Shown piece by piece: positions 1-9,735 of a DNA stretch of 64,000 nucleotides (position 1 is its first letter; each line of letters begins with the position of its first letter). A program made the position numbers and the translations under genes. The stretch is from Neorhizobium sp. SOG26. GTDB lineage: Bacteria; Pseudomonadota; Alphaproteobacteria; Rhizobiales; Rhizobiaceae. The notes beneath the pieces were generated by a model. The model was not told the origin of the DNA and did not search any database. It saw nothing but the letters and a program-made list of their open reading frames with translations. The DNA lies in assembly GCF_003491345.1 (NCBI RefSeq), contig NZ_CP025512.1, positions 186,001 to 250,000 on the forward strand, given 5' to 3'.

Positions 1-305
1 ACCGGTTTGAGCGCATTCTTGCCGATGACCTCACGGTAGGGAATGTGGAGTTCGGCACAGCGCTGCTTCAGGTACAGCACCTCCGGCCTCACCAGCCGGT
101 TGGCCAGATGCAGCTGGTAGGCGCGCACATGCGCATCAAAGGCAATCTGCGCCGTCTTCCAGAGCGGTGGGCGGTCCATCACCTCGATCTGTGGCTTGGA
201 AAGGCGCGCCTTGCAGGCGGCACGGGCGAATTTCTGCTGCCGCAGCCGATGCGCCTGGCGCAGCTGGGCCTGGTAGGGTGTCAAAACGGGAGCTTGAAGC
301 GTCAT
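1..305 (-). CDS. Unknown basic protein, partial (C-terminus outside window)
   Basis: The reading frame runs leftward from an ATG at 303-305 off the window edge, giving 101 residues that begin MTLQAPVLTPYQAQLRQ. The visible part is rich in Arg, Lys and Gln, predicted largely helical, with no signal peptide or membrane segment. It ends in a segment reading IPYREVIGKNALKP. I do not recognise the family. A helical nucleic-acid-binding protein (for example a DnaA C-terminal-like or other helix-turn-helix protein) is possible but unproven, because the diagnostic part lies outside the window. A perfect 6-bp inverted repeat (CGCGAG-TTTC-CTCGCG, 330-345) sits 25 bases upstream of the start, in the leader. 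Confidence 0.5.
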   Translation of the reverse strand, partial: MTLQAPVLTPYQAQLRQAHRLRQQKFARAACKARLSKPQIEVMDRPPLWKTAQIAFDAHVRAYQLHLANRLVRPEVLYLKQRCAELHIPYREVIGKNALKP

Positions 306-439
306 ATCGTAAACAGCAACCATCATCCTCGCGAGTTTCCTCGCGGAACACGTTCAAAGTCGTGAAAACAAAGACACGGAGAACCGATGCACGAGGAGGT
401 GCCAAGGGTTTCGCTGTGCGTGTGGACGATCCAGCCGCA

Positions 440-453
440 GGGGCAAAGGCCCC
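440..453 (-). terminator. Weak hairpin downstream of the oxidoreductase gene
   Basis: GGGGC-AAAG-GCCCC is a 5-bp GC stem with a 4-base loop, 40 bases past the stop codon of the leftward flavin oxidoreductase gene. There is no T-run, so termination function is uncertain. Confidence 0.25.
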
Positions 454-492
454 GTGATCGCATCCTCTAGATGTGGATTCGGAGCCCTCATT

Positions 493-1467
493 TCAAGCTT
501 CGCGAAGCGCGGGAAGCACCTCGCGGGCCATGAACTGGATGAAGCCTTCCTGGTCGCGCGAGACGTTATGGATGTAGAGCTCGCCAAAACCGCAGGGGCG
601 GTATTCCTCGATTACCGCCAGCAGCTCGTCTCCCTTGGTAATCAGCGGCATGACATCCTCCATCTGCTCCGGCGGCACGTCCTCCGTCGCCTTGTCGAAA
701 TCCTCCGGCCGGCGCAGATCCGCCAGCTTGTCGGGGGTGGCGGCGGCATTGCGCCATTGCTGCCAGGCAATCTGCCGGGCCTCGTCGCGGGTGGCCGCCC
801 AGGAGAGCTGCAGCTGCAGCGCCATCGGCTTGCCCGCGCCGCCATTGTTGCGGAAGGCCGCCACCATCTCCATCAACTCATCTTTGGGTCTGCGGATGGT
901 GATCAATCCGTCAGCCCAGGTGCCGAGCCAGGCCGCCGTCTTCGCGGTCAGCGCGGCACCAAAGAGGGCCGGCGGCTGCGGCGGCAGCGACCACAGCTTG
1001 GCCTCATCCACGTCGAACCACGGATGATGCGCCGTTACCGTTTCACCGCGCAGCAGGTCACGGATGATGCCGGCCGCCGTCTTCAGGCGCTCGTTGCGTT
1101 CTTCCTTCTCCGGCCAGCCTTCACCAACGACCATCTCGTTCAAAGCTTCGCCGCTGCCAAGCGCGATCCACGGCACGCGCCCGGGAAACATCTCGGAGAG
1201 TGTTGCGATGAGGTGGGCGAGCACGGTGGGGTGATAACGCCAGCCACCGGGAATGGCGAGGCTGCCGAATGGGATCTCGGATGTCTGCGCCAAGGCAGCG
1301 CCGAGCCAGGCCCAGTTGTTGCCGGAGTTTGCCTGCCGCACGCTCCAAGGTGCGATATGGTCGGAGGTCATGACCGCACCGAAGCCGCCGTCTTCGGCCG
1401 CCTTGGCGTAACGAAGGAGCTCGCTCGGCGTAAACTGCTCGTGGGATGCGTGGTAACCGATGATCAT
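493..1467 (-). CDS. LLM-class (luciferase-like) flavin-dependent oxidoreductase
   Basis: A 324-residue soluble TIM-barrel protein of the bacterial luciferase-like family. It starts MIIGYHASHEQF and carries the family's early segment EDGGFGAVMTSDHIAPW, the WAWLGAALAQTS strand-helix and the PGRVPWIALGSGEALNE phosphate-loop region. Overall it looks like the non-F420 flavinoid branch of F420/FMN oxidoreductases. The substrate cannot be read from sequence. Its start overlaps the stop of the upstream SMP-30 gene (ATGA at 1464-1467), so the two are translationally coupled and form one leftward operon. The pairing with a lactonase suggests small-molecule or sugar oxidation, but that is inference. Confidence 0.85.
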   Translation of the reverse strand: MIIGYHASHEQFTPSELLRYAKAAEDGGFGAVMTSDHIAPWSVRQANSGNNWAWLGAALAQTSEIPFGSLAIPGGWRYHPTVLAHLIATLSEMFPGRVPWIALGSGEALNEMVVGEGWPEKEERNERLKTAAGIIRDLLRGETVTAHHPWFDVDEAKLWSLPPQPPALFGAALTAKTAAWLGTWADGLITIRRPKDELMEMVAAFRNNGGAGKPMALQLQLSWAATRDEARQIAWQQWRNAAATPDKLADLRRPEDFDKATEDVPPEQMEDVMPLITKGDELLAVIEEYRPCGFGELYIHNVSRDQEGFIQFMAREVLPALREA

Positions 1468-2363
1468 CTTGTGTCCTGCGGTGAAGGGAGGTGCTGTTTC
1501 GATGGTGGGGGAGACGGGTGGCCGGGAACCGTGCGTTGGGTGAAGAAGACATGGCCGGAAAGCGGAGCAGCCTTCAGCGCCGCATCATCCATGCCTTCGA
1601 AGGCCGTGGTGATGTAAAGCGTGCGCAGATCCTCGCCACCAAAGGCGCAGCTCGTCACATTCGGAGCCGGGACCGCGATCTCATCGATCCTTGCGCCGCG
1701 CGGCGAGAACACCTGGACACAGGAGCCGCCGAAGATCACGGCATAGACATTGCCGTCGGCATCGCTGGTGAGCCCGTCCGGGTTCGCCTCGCCCAGGTTG
1801 ACGAAGACGCGCTTGTGATCGGCCACGCCGGTTTGAACGTCGTAGTCATATTGCCAGATGATGCCGCGGCTGGTGTCGGCATGGTACATGACCGCACCGT
1901 CAGGGCTCCATGCCTTGCCGTTGGCGTTCTTGTAGCCGCCCTCGATTTCCGACAGGCCGTGCTTGCCAAGACGATAAAGTGCGGCGGTCTCCGAAGGCTC
2001 GTTCGACGTGTTGATCGTGCCGGCCCAGAGCCGCCCGTCCGGATCACATTTGCCGTCGTTCAGCCGGTGGCCTTCCGGCAGGTTGAGCGTGGCAAGCGGC
2101 GTCTCCTGCCCGGTAGCCCAATCAAGCAGCGCGATGGCATCGGCCAGGCCGGCGAGCAGCGTGGCCTCGTCAATCGGAAACACGAAGCTCACGGGCAGGC
2201 GTGTGCTGATGCTCTGGAGGTCGCGACCCAGAGCATTGCAGGAATGGATCTGCTGGCCATTGATGTCGACCCAGAACAGGCGCGAGGTGATCGCGTCCCA
2301 GAACATGCCTTCGCCGAGCCGGCAGCGGGGCAGGTCGAGATTGAGAGGTTGAGCTTGGGCCAT
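1464..2363 (-). CDS. SMP-30/gluconolactonase family lactonase
   Basis: A 299-residue six-bladed beta-propeller of the SMP-30/gluconolactonase/LRE family, expected to hydrolyse a sugar or aldonic acid lactone with one divalent metal ion. Metal-site motifs are visible in order: CRLGEGMFWD (Glu near residue 15), the LNDGKCDPDGRLWAGT strand, NGKAWSPDG, and NPDGLTSDADGNVYA. The frame is open upstream to 2435, but I chose the ATG at 2361-2363 (MAQAQPLNLDLPRC) because the residues before it are unlike the family. First gene of a two-gene operon with the flavin oxidoreductase; divergent from the DUF4334 gene. The exact lactone is unknown. Confidence 0.85.
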   Translation of the reverse strand: MAQAQPLNLDLPRCRLGEGMFWDAITSRLFWVDINGQQIHSCNALGRDLQSISTRLPVSFVFPIDEATLLAGLADAIALLDWATGQETPLATLNLPEGHRLNDGKCDPDGRLWAGTINTSNEPSETAALYRLGKHGLSEIEGGYKNANGKAWSPDGAVMYHADTSRGIIWQYDYDVQTGVADHKRVFVNLGEANPDGLTSDADGNVYAVIFGGSCVQVFSPRGARIDEIAVPAPNVTSCAFGGEDLRTLYITTAFEGMDDAALKAAPLSGHVFFTQRTVPGHPSPPPSKQHLPSPQDTR

Positions 2364-2520
2364 TCCGTTCCTCGTGCGCGCCCCGGTCGTCGCCGGCGCG
2401 TCCGGAGAAACCCTTTGCGTCGTGCGTGGTTCCACCGGCAGTTCGCTCCAGGTGGCACCTTAGCGGAACTTCCCGAACCGGGTGCGGGTTACACGACACC
2501 ACCCAACAGAAAGGTATTGC

Positions 2521-3075
2521 ATGACAAGGCAGACCCCGGCGAAGGCGCTGGAGCGGTTCGAGGCGCTGTCGCCGGTGGACCCGGCGCAAATGGTCGGCCT
2601 ATGGCGCGGCACGGGGCTGCCGACAGGGCATCCGCTGGATGGCGTGCTGGAAAATCTCGGCTGGTTCGGCAAGCGGTTCACCGCGGATGGCCGTGCCGAT
2701 GCGCTGCTTTTCACTGCCGGCGAGCGGCGCCTTGTGCCTGTCGATCCCAAATATGTGCCGCTTCGCCTGGCGATGCGCCTGTCCGGTTTCGGGCGCACCG
2801 GCGCTGCACGCAACCTGTTCAGTCACCTGAAGCTCAGGTTCCGGGCAGAAGAAACGGTCGCTTCGGTGAAGACGCTGGCCTTCCGCGGCATGCTGAGCGC
2901 CGCGATGGTCTATGACAAGCAGCCGATCATCGATCATTTCCGGCTGATCGACGACAACCGGCTGATGGGCGTCATGACGATCGAATGGGACGAGCGGCTC
3001 TACTTCTTCGAACTGGCACGCGTGGAAGACGCAGGTGCCGCAACACCGCAACCCGTGACAAATCCTGAGCCGTGA
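2521..3075 (+). CDS. GXWXG / DUF4334 domain protein
   Basis: A 184-residue protein starting [16 protein letters not shown] at an ATG preceded by AGAAAGG; the frame is open further upstream to 2482. It contains the GXWXG signature ([13 protein letters not shown], about residues 25-40) followed by a C-terminal DUF4334 region ending [24 protein letters not shown]. The fold is thought to be small and ligand-binding; function is not established. The stop overlaps the GTG start of the DNA glycosylase gene (GTGA, 3072-3075), so the two are probably co-translated. That coupling gives no clear functional hint. Confidence 0.85.
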   Translation: MTRQTPAKALERFEALSPVDPAQMVGLWRGTGLPTGHPLDGVLENLGWFGKRFTADGRADALLFTAGERRLVPVDPKYVPLRLAMRLSGFGRTGAARNLFSHLKLRFRAEETVASVKTLAFRGMLSAAMVYDKQPIIDHFRLIDDNRLMGVMTIEWDERLYFFELARVEDAGAATPQPVTNPEP

Positions 3076-3677
3076 GCCATCTACAGGCTATGAACCCTGC
3101 CTTTTTCGACAGACGCGCGGTGGACGTGGCGCGTGACCTCATCGGTGCCGGCCTGGATATGGCGGGCGCCGGCGGCGTCATCGTGGAAACGGAAGCCTAC
3201 GAACCGGATGATCCTGCCTCGCACAGCTTTCGTGGCCCGAGCGCCCGCAACGCCGTGATGTTCGGCCCGGCCGGCCATGCTTATGTCTATCGCTCCTACG
3301 GCATCCACTGGTGCCTGAACTTCGTCTGCAAGCCCGGCAGCGCGGTGCTGATCCGCGCTCTTCACCCGATCCGGGGACTGGAGGAAATGGAGCGGCGAAG
3401 GGGCCTGGCGGACCCGGTTCTCCTCTGTTCGGGGCCGGGGCGGCTGTGCCAGGCGCTCGGCATCACCATCGAACACAATGGTTTGCCGCTGTTCGAGCCA
3501 CCGTTCGCGCTTTCGCCACCTGAGGCCGAACCGATCGTCGTCACCGGCCGCCGCATCGGCATCAGCAAGGTGGTCGACCTGCCATGGCGGTTCGGTCTTT
3601 CCGGCTCCGTCCACATCAGCCGCAAGTTCACCGGCAAGGGTGGGCTGGCGCCGCAAGATGCCGCGCCCGGGTCCTGA
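3072..3677 (+). CDS. aag: DNA-3-methyladenine glycosylase (AAG/MPG family)
   Basis: A 201-residue base-excision repair enzyme of the AAG/MPG family (Pur_DNA_glyco). It should cleave the N-glycosidic bond of 3-methyladenine and related alkylated purines. Visible family motifs are the catalytic segment [18 protein letters not shown] (catalytic Glu in VETEAY), the [15 protein letters not shown] base-flipping region, and [12 protein letters not shown]. The GTG at 3072 overlaps the preceding stop; an in-frame ATG at 3090 ([11 protein letters not shown]) is an alternative start. It converges with bcsB, with only six bases between the two stop codons. Confidence 0.92.
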   Translation: MSHLQAMNPAFFDRRAVDVARDLIGAGLDMAGAGGVIVETEAYEPDDPASHSFRGPSARNAVMFGPAGHAYVYRSYGIHWCLNFVCKPGSAVLIRALHPIRGLEEMERRRGLADPVLLCSGPGRLCQALGITIEHNGLPLFEPPFALSPPEAEPIVVTGRRIGISKVVDLPWRFGLSGSVHISRKFTGKGGLAPQDAAPGS

Positions 3678-3683
3678 TTGGCT

Positions 3684-6170
3684 TTAGTCCTCGTACCTGC
3701 GCCCGAGCAGGGTGAGAAGGCCGTAGGTCGCAAGGCCAAGCAGGATGCCGCCGGCGCCGAGCAGCAGCGCATAGGACATGATGTTGTCCGACAGCCAGTT
3801 TGCGGCGATCAGCCGGATGTTCTCAAACGACATCGGCTGCGTCGGCATGAAGCGGAAGCGGCTGACGGCAACCGTCTCCGGCTCCTTGTCCGGCCCGGCA
3901 TAAGCGATGATCCGCCCGGCGAGCTTGTCCCATTCCTGCCGGCTCGACAGCGCCTGCATGCCTTCCGCAAGCGACGTCGAATCCGGCGCGATCAGCGCGG
4001 TCCAGGTGCCGACATCGGTCGGGTCGCTTTCCTGCGCGATGATCATCTTGGCGTCCTTCGACGGCTTGTAAGCCTCGTCCGCTTCCGGTGCGAAGCGCAG
4101 CATCGAAAGGCTGAGGTCGAAGTTCTCCTTGACCCAGTCGCTCAGCGCCTCAAACTGGCGGCGGAAGAAATTGCCGCCGGTCAGCTGCTGCCAGTCCTGC
4201 AGCGTCACGGATGATCCGGAAGAGGTCGTGGTGGGCGTGCCGGCCGGGCTCCAGCTGCTGCGGCTTTCCTGGTCGATGTTCAGCTGGGTCAGGATGTTTG
4301 TCGGCATTTCGGATACCGCGCCGACGAAGATCGCGCCACTGCCGGCAATGCGGGCGGCCGAAATGGTTACGTCCACCGGGATGACGTGGTGCGAGGCAAC
4401 CGCCATCTTGCCGAGGAAAGTGGCTGCGGCTGAGAGCGAGTTTTCTTCGATACGTCCGAGGAAAAGCGAAACCGGGTTCGGGCTCGTCCGGTAAGGGAAG
4501 CCCGTACCGGCCGTTGCGGCGAGGTTCGGAACCTGGGCGATGCGGGCAAAATCCGGCATCCGGAATTGCGATGTGCCGAAGAGCGCAAAGCGCGGCTTGT
4601 TGTCGGCCGTGGAGCCCGGCGCGCAAACCTGGTCCTGCTCGGTGCGCAGCGATGCCTCGATGGTGATCGTGTTCACGCCCGGCTTGAAATGGCGCAGGGT
4701 GAGCTTGATCGGCAGGTGCCGAAGCACCGCACCGCCCGACGACGTGACCGGCACGGTGGAGGCGAGATTGCCGTTGACGATGACGTCGATATGGCTGCCC
4801 GGCTCGACGGCGCCGGAATAGGCGGCGTCGAGCAGGATGCGCGCCTCGCCGTAGGCCGTGGCATAGAAGTCCGCCGGCACGCCGATCGTGAAGCTGGTGC
4901 GGAACAGGCGTCCGCCGAACTCCTGGCTCTCGATTCCAAGCTGTGAGAAATCGAGCTGCGCCTTGGAGAACAGGAACGGCGTCTCGACGCCACGCCAGGA
5001 TTGGGTCGCGAGCGTATCGCGCCGTTGCGTGGTGCTGCCGTTGGTGGAGGCGACGAAGCTGTCGACCAAACCTTCCAGTGCCGGCCAGGTTGGGCCGGAG
5101 AGGATCAAGGCAGAGGATCCGTCGGAGCCCGGGTAATCGAGGAAGCTTGCGACAGCCGCGTTGGCGGCGGCAGACGTCAGTGCGGGAAGCAGGCCCTGCA
5201 ACTCGTCATGCGTGCCGACAAAGATCGGCAATTCGCCCGGCTGCGGCAGGGCGCTTGGGGCTTTCTCGAAGATGAAGGACTGGTTGGGCATGTTGCCCAT
5301 CAGCGCCAGGCCTTGGGCCAGTCGCATCAGCACGTCTGTCGAGCCCAGCTGATCAAGCGCCGGGACAATCAGCCGGAAGCGCGTGTTGCCGGCGGGGTCG
5401 ACGCCGAGCGCCCGGATGTCATCCAGCCGCGAGAACCGACGCATGTCCGGTGCCTCGAAGGAAAGATAGGTGCGGGTCGGGTCGATGTCGGTCCAGAGCT
5501 CGAAGGTCGATTCGATGGTGCAATCGGTGCGGTGCCGCTGGTCAGCGCGCAATTGAATGATGTTGGCGCCGGCCTTCAGCGTTCCGGCGGGCACGGTCAC
5601 GACCTGGTCGCCCACCTGGTCGGTGAAGGCGATTGGGTTGTCGAGGATCGGCACGTCATTGATGGTGACGTTGAGCCGTGAGATCTCCGGCGCGACAACG
5701 ATGGCGTTCTGGTAGCCAAGATGCAGCTTGGCGGGCGAGGCTGCTTGTTCCGGCGTGAGATAGACCGACCACGACCGCCGGGCGCTCTCGCCGGAGAGAC
5801 GCAGGCTTTTCTCCGGCACGAGATAACGCCGGCCGGCTGCCGTCTTCGCTGCCTCGGCTTCCTCAGGCTTCTGCTGGTCTGCCTGCCGCGGAGCGTCCTG
5901 TTGTGCGGGTGTCGCCGGCGACACTGGCTGCGGCGCAGGCTGCGTCAACTGCGGTAATATTGGTGCGGGAGCTGGAGCGGCCGGCGGAGGAGCGGGGTTT
6001 GCCGGAGTTGCAGGTTGCGCCGGCTGCGCCGGTTGCGCGGTAACGGGTGGCTGGACCGCAGGCGAGGCGTCGGAGCCGCCTTCCGGGTTCATGTTGAACG
6101 GCGCAGGCGCCTGCGCGGTCGCGATGCCGGCGGAAAGAACGAAGACGAGGGCGGCGAGAATGTTTTTCAT
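3684..6170 (-). CDS. bcsB: Cellulose synthase periplasmic regulatory subunit BcsB
   Basis: An 828-residue BcsB protein, the periplasmic partner of BcsA that guides the nascent glucan. It begins with a signal peptide (MKNILAALVFVLSAGIATAQ), then a long Pro/Ala/Gln-rich linker (about residues 25-115). The body is typical of BcsB, and a single C-terminal membrane helix (SYALLLGAGGILLGLATYGL) ends in RRYED. The frame is open to 6350, but the ATG at 6168-6170 is chosen because it gives the signal peptide and starts 10 bases after the bcsA stop. Third gene of bcsN-bcsA-bcsB. No cellulase gene (bcsZ/celC) follows: the next gene is convergent. Confidence 0.93.
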   Translation of the reverse strand: MKNILAALVFVLSAGIATAQAPAPFNMNPEGGSDASPAVQPPVTAQPAQPAQPATPANPAPPPAAPAPAPILPQLTQPAPQPVSPATPAQQDAPRQADQQKPEEAEAAKTAAGRRYLVPEKSLRLSGESARRSWSVYLTPEQAASPAKLHLGYQNAIVVAPEISRLNVTINDVPILDNPIAFTDQVGDQVVTVPAGTLKAGANIIQLRADQRHRTDCTIESTFELWTDIDPTRTYLSFEAPDMRRFSRLDDIRALGVDPAGNTRFRLIVPALDQLGSTDVLMRLAQGLALMGNMPNQSFIFEKAPSALPQPGELPIFVGTHDELQGLLPALTSAAANAAVASFLDYPGSDGSSALILSGPTWPALEGLVDSFVASTNGSTTQRRDTLATQSWRGVETPFLFSKAQLDFSQLGIESQEFGGRLFRTSFTIGVPADFYATAYGEARILLDAAYSGAVEPGSHIDVIVNGNLASTVPVTSSGGAVLRHLPIKLTLRHFKPGVNTITIEASLRTEQDQVCAPGSTADNKPRFALFGTSQFRMPDFARIAQVPNLAATAGTGFPYRTSPNPVSLFLGRIEENSLSAAATFLGKMAVASHHVIPVDVTISAARIAGSGAIFVGAVSEMPTNILTQLNIDQESRSSWSPAGTPTTTSSGSSVTLQDWQQLTGGNFFRRQFEALSDWVKENFDLSLSMLRFAPEADEAYKPSKDAKMIIAQESDPTDVGTWTALIAPDSTSLAEGMQALSSRQEWDKLAGRIIAYAGPDKEPETVAVSRFRFMPTQPMSFENIRLIAANWLSDNIMSYALLLGAGGILLGLATYGLLTLLGRRYED

Positions 6171-6180
6171 GGCCACCTCC

Positions 6181-8358
6181 CTATCGCCGCGACGCTGCAG
6201 CGCTGTCACGCGAGGTGTTGCGCACGAGATAGGAAAGTCCGCGCCCGGTCTGGTAGATCGCCAGGCCCAAGAACCAGATCGTGCCGCCGATGATGCCCGG
6301 GTTGTGGCGCCGGGAAATCTGGAATTGCGTCCACTGCGCGGAATTCGCAAAAATCAGGTCAGCGATCAGCCGGTGGTCCGTCGCCTTCTGCGGCTTGTAG
6401 CGACAGCCGATCGTCGTGACGTCGCCGACGGTGTCGAAGTTGCGGATCTCCACCGGCAGGTCGCTCACGGGCAGGTCGCTGTAAGGCTGGAAGCGCAGCG
6501 TCCCGAGCTTCTCGACGGAGATGCCCTGGAAGCCTTCGGTATAGACCTGGACCGCAGTGCCGTTGGCCGACACGTCCTCGATGGTCGCGGTAAACCAGCG
6601 ACCGTCGATGCCGAACTCGCAGCGACGGCTGACCTTCACGCGCCGCGACGACTGGCGCTCACCGCGTTCGGAAACGACGCCAAGTGCGCAGCCGGCGAGG
6701 ATGATATTGAGCAGGTTCCAGCCGCCGACGACCAGCGTCACGTCTGCCTTGTAGGGTTCGGAATAGACGCGGTAGACGCTGATCGCAAAGGCGACCAGCA
6801 GCACGAAGAAGATCACGAAGAAGGGTCGGCTGATTTCCGACAAGCGGCTGACCGAGACGGATTCGTCCTTGGCCGTCACCTTGAAGGTGGGCTTGCGCGG
6901 GTTGAGCATCACCGACACGACGGCGGGAAGCAGGTGAACCGTCTGGACGTATTCATAGAGCTCGGAGATCCACGGCCAGCGGAACGACCCATAGAGGTAG
7001 TTCTGCATCATCAGGTTCACGACCATGTAGGCCAGCGAATAGACGAGGAACTCTCCACCCGAGGAGGTGAAGATCTGCAGGTCGAAGAACAGGTAGAAGA
7101 GCGGCGCGAACAGGAAGATCGTGCGCGGGAAGGGGAAGAGCCAGAACAACGTCGATGACATGTAGCAAAGACGCTGCGGGAAAGAGAGGCCGCGCTTCAA
7201 CGGCGGGAAGCGGAAGCGCAGGATCTGCATCATGCCTTGCGCCCAGCGGCTGCGCTGGCCGATGAAGCTTGCGAAGGTGGCAGGCTGCAGACCGGCGATC
7301 AGCGGCCGGTCGAGGTAGATGCTGTGCCAGCCGCGGCTGTGCAGATCAAGCGCGGTTTCGCAGTCTTCGGTGATGCTGACGCCCGAGAAGCCGTTCGACA
7401 CGTCAAGCGCCTTGCGGTTCAACACCGCTGCCGAGCCGCAGAAGAAGGCGGCGTCCCATTTGTCGAGACCGCGCTGGATGATGCCGTAGAACATCTCGTT
7501 CTCGCTTGGCATCTTTTCGAAAGTGCGCAGGTTCCGCTCGACCGGGTCCGGGTTCAGGAAGAAGTGCGGTGTCTGGACGAGGAAAAGCTTCGGGTCGTCT
7601 GCGAAGAAGCCGACCGTTTCCAGAAGGAAGTCGCGCGCCGGTGCGTGGTCTGCATCGAAGACGGCGACGAGATCGCCGGTCGAATGCTTCAGGCCATTGT
7701 TGAGGTTGCCGGCCTTGGCGTGCTCGTTCTTGTCGCGGGTGAGGTAATTGACGCCGAGGTCCTTGCACAGCAGCTTCAGCGAATTGTGCCGCTGTTCGGC
7801 GGCGCGGGCATCGAGCACGTTGGCAGACTTGCGCTTCTGCAGCGTGCCGCCGTCATCAAGCAGCCAGACGGTGAGCTTTTCCGGCGGGTAATCGAGATTG
7901 CGGGCGGCTGCGAGCGTGTTGGCGAGCAGGCCTTCGTCTTCATTATAGGTCGGAACGAATACGTCGACCGTCGGCAGATCGTGATCCTGGCGTTTGGTAT
8001 AGGGCGGTCGCGGCGGCAGCGGCATAGCCACCACGAAGAGGCTCAAGGCCAGCATCAGCACGCTGTACATCTCGGCGAGGTAGACGAGCAGGCCGGGAAT
8101 GAAGTTCTCGAGCTGGTTCACCGGCGGCAGGGTGCTGGTGGTGCGCCAATAGACATAACGCAGGATCATCGCTGAACCGAAGGCAAGCGCCACGAGGCGC
8201 CACTTTCCTTCCGCCTTCAGCACGCGGATGATCGCCATGACACCGACAACGAGCAGGCTTGCGATCAACTGCGTCCGCGTGTTGATGGGAAGCGTTACGA
8301 GGGTGATGATCAGTACACTCGCAAGCGCCCAGACAACCGCGGAAAGAAAGACTCGCAT
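6181..8358 (-). CDS. bcsA: Cellulose synthase catalytic subunit BcsA with PilZ domain
   Basis: A 725-residue processive GT2 synthase polymerising UDP-glucose into beta-1,4-glucan at the inner membrane. N-terminal membrane helices are followed by the glycosyltransferase core with LLDDGG (about 166-171), the FDADH metal site (234-238), the TED base (330-332) and QRSRW (368-372). More membrane helices follow, then a C-terminal PilZ domain (about 570-670) with RRVKVSRR and DVSANG, so activation by cyclic di-GMP is expected. It is spaced 10 bases before bcsB. Its proximity to the motility regulon is notable because c-di-GMP usually promotes cellulose and represses swimming. Confidence 0.95.
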   Translation of the reverse strand: MRVFLSAVVWALASVLIITLVTLPINTRTQLIASLLVVGVMAIIRVLKAEGKWRLVALAFGSAMILRYVYWRTTSTLPPVNQLENFIPGLLVYLAEMYSVLMLALSLFVVAMPLPPRPPYTKRQDHDLPTVDVFVPTYNEDEGLLANTLAAARNLDYPPEKLTVWLLDDGGTLQKRKSANVLDARAAEQRHNSLKLLCKDLGVNYLTRDKNEHAKAGNLNNGLKHSTGDLVAVFDADHAPARDFLLETVGFFADDPKLFLVQTPHFFLNPDPVERNLRTFEKMPSENEMFYGIIQRGLDKWDAAFFCGSAAVLNRKALDVSNGFSGVSITEDCETALDLHSRGWHSIYLDRPLIAGLQPATFASFIGQRSRWAQGMMQILRFRFPPLKRGLSFPQRLCYMSSTLFWLFPFPRTIFLFAPLFYLFFDLQIFTSSGGEFLVYSLAYMVVNLMMQNYLYGSFRWPWISELYEYVQTVHLLPAVVSVMLNPRKPTFKVTAKDESVSVSRLSEISRPFFVIFFVLLVAFAISVYRVYSEPYKADVTLVVGGWNLLNIILAGCALGVVSERGERQSSRRVKVSRRCEFGIDGRWFTATIEDVSANGTAVQVYTEGFQGISVEKLGTLRFQPYSDLPVSDLPVEIRNFDTVGDVTTIGCRYKPQKATDHRLIADLIFANSAQWTQFQISRRHNPGIIGGTIWFLGLAIYQTGRGLSYLVRNTSRDSAAASRR

Positions 8359-8391
8359 GCTTTACTCGTTTTTATTGCTGCCTGGTCCTCG

Positions 8392-9501
8392 CTAGCATCC
8401 GCTGGCAGCAGTGTTCATTGATCCTGTGCATCTAGGTGAAGGAACCGTTACGCGTTGGCTCCTTTCAAAGCCCGATGGTGAAGGAATGACCGGTTTTGAA
8501 ACGGGTGCGTTGGTGATGCCCGATTGTGTCGCTGTTGTGGTGGAAGCCGCCACATTTGAGGCCTGGATACCTGGACGTGGCACCGTGACCCCTGAATTCG
8601 CTACAGGAGTGACCGCCGGCGTTGTTGGAACGGGCGCTGGTGCGGCTGCCTGTCGGCGCGGTCCGGCGGAAACCTGGGTCGCGACCTGCTGGACAGGAGG
8701 TGCCGAAATCGCGCCCGTATAAACCACGCGCCGCTCCGGCAGCACCGGAACGATCGGTTCGCCGGTGGAAGGCCGTGGGTAGATCGGCGCACCGACGCCT
8801 CCGAGATCGGACGAAACCGGTTTCGGTTCGCCGTAAGGGTTCCAAGTGTTGGAATCCACCGACCCGGTGATGGTGTAGTTATACATCACCGCCAGCAGGC
8901 GCTCTTCGCTCGCATCCGTCTGGCAGAGCCTCAGCCTGACCTGGATCGAGCCGTTGTTGGCAAGCGGCGAAACGGTGCCGCCCGGCGAGCGGATCTGCTG
9001 CCAGGCATAAAGGCAGAGGTCACGTCCTGCGCCATGCCCAAAGGCGTAACCGAACGGCCCGTAATTGTTCTGCACGAAGAAGGCGGACCGCTGCATGCGG
9101 ATGCCGGGCAGCGCCTGGCGCATTTCCGATGCGATGCCGGACTGCGTCACGGGTCGCGACGTCAGGTTGTTGTCGCCGTAAAGGAAGGGGTTGGCGGTGC
9201 CGAAGAACTCCACCTTGAAGGAATTTTGCCCGGGCGTTGCAGCCGAGGTGGCGAGATAGATGTCCTGCGCCACGGCATTGTTGTAGCGCCGCTCGATAAC
9301 GCTGACGATGGCCGGGCCGCTTGGCGGCGGCAAAAGCCGCGCTTCTTCGTTCGGCACGGTCTTGGCAAATGTGCCAAGCTGGGTTGGATTGCCGGCGCAT
9401 CCAGCCGCAACGACCGGCAGCAAAAGCGCCAGCAGCGTCCTCGCCCTGGTGCGGCCTTGTCCGCGAGGGTTGATGATTCGAATCAAATGATCGTCCGCCA
9501 T
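8392..9501 (-). CDS. bcsN: Cellulose biosynthesis protein BcsN
   Basis: A 369-residue protein matching BcsN, the alphaproteobacterial cellulose-operon protein. It has a basic N-terminus, a hydrophobic stretch (LLALLLPVVAAGC) ending in a probable lipobox Cys, then a folded domain with NNYGPFGYAFGHGAGRDLCLYAWQQ and a low-complexity Pro/Thr/Val-rich tail (about residues 240-350). It is first in the leftward bcsN-bcsA-bcsB operon. The biochemical role of BcsN is not established; a periplasmic lipoprotein role in cellulose export or assembly is inferred. The start ATG lies in a 234-bp divergent region shared with the TPR gene. Confidence 0.85.
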   Translation of the reverse strand: MADDHLIRIINPRGQGRTRARTLLALLLPVVAAGCAGNPTQLGTFAKTVPNEEARLLPPPSGPAIVSVIERRYNNAVAQDIYLATSAATPGQNSFKVEFFGTANPFLYGDNNLTSRPVTQSGIASEMRQALPGIRMQRSAFFVQNNYGPFGYAFGHGAGRDLCLYAWQQIRSPGGTVSPLANNGSIQVRLRLCQTDASEERLLAVMYNYTITGSVDSNTWNPYGEPKPVSSDLGGVGAPIYPRPSTGEPIVPVLPERRVVYTGAISAPPVQQVATQVSAGPRRQAAAPAPVPTTPAVTPVANSGVTVPRPGIQASNVAASTTTATQSGITNAPVSKPVIPSPSGFERSQRVTVPSPRCTGSMNTAASGC

Positions 9502-9735
9502 ATGTGAGCTTCGTCGTTTGAGCCGTGGCTAATAAGCCAGGCTTTCCACCGTCCATAAGCGGGGCACCGACGCAAACACAAAGCGATGATCCCGGTCGAA
9601 TAAGACTTTCCTAATTCTGAAATTCTAAATGTTCGTTAACCATATCGTATCAATGTCCCGCGAAGTTTGGTCGTCGTGCCATACCTCTCTCTGAAGGGTT
9701 GGCGGTGGCGCGGAAAGGACGATGCGGAAGATAGA

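Noticed and set aside
454..1617. Long rightward frame (387 residues) opposite the flavin oxidoreductase
   Set aside because: It is the complement of a clear LLM oxidoreductase gene; composition is Arg/Gly-rich with no domain, typical of antisense frames in GC-rich DNA.
1491..2915. Rightward 474-residue frame across the SMP-30 gene
   Set aside because: It spans two unrelated genes in other frames and shows no domain or start signal.
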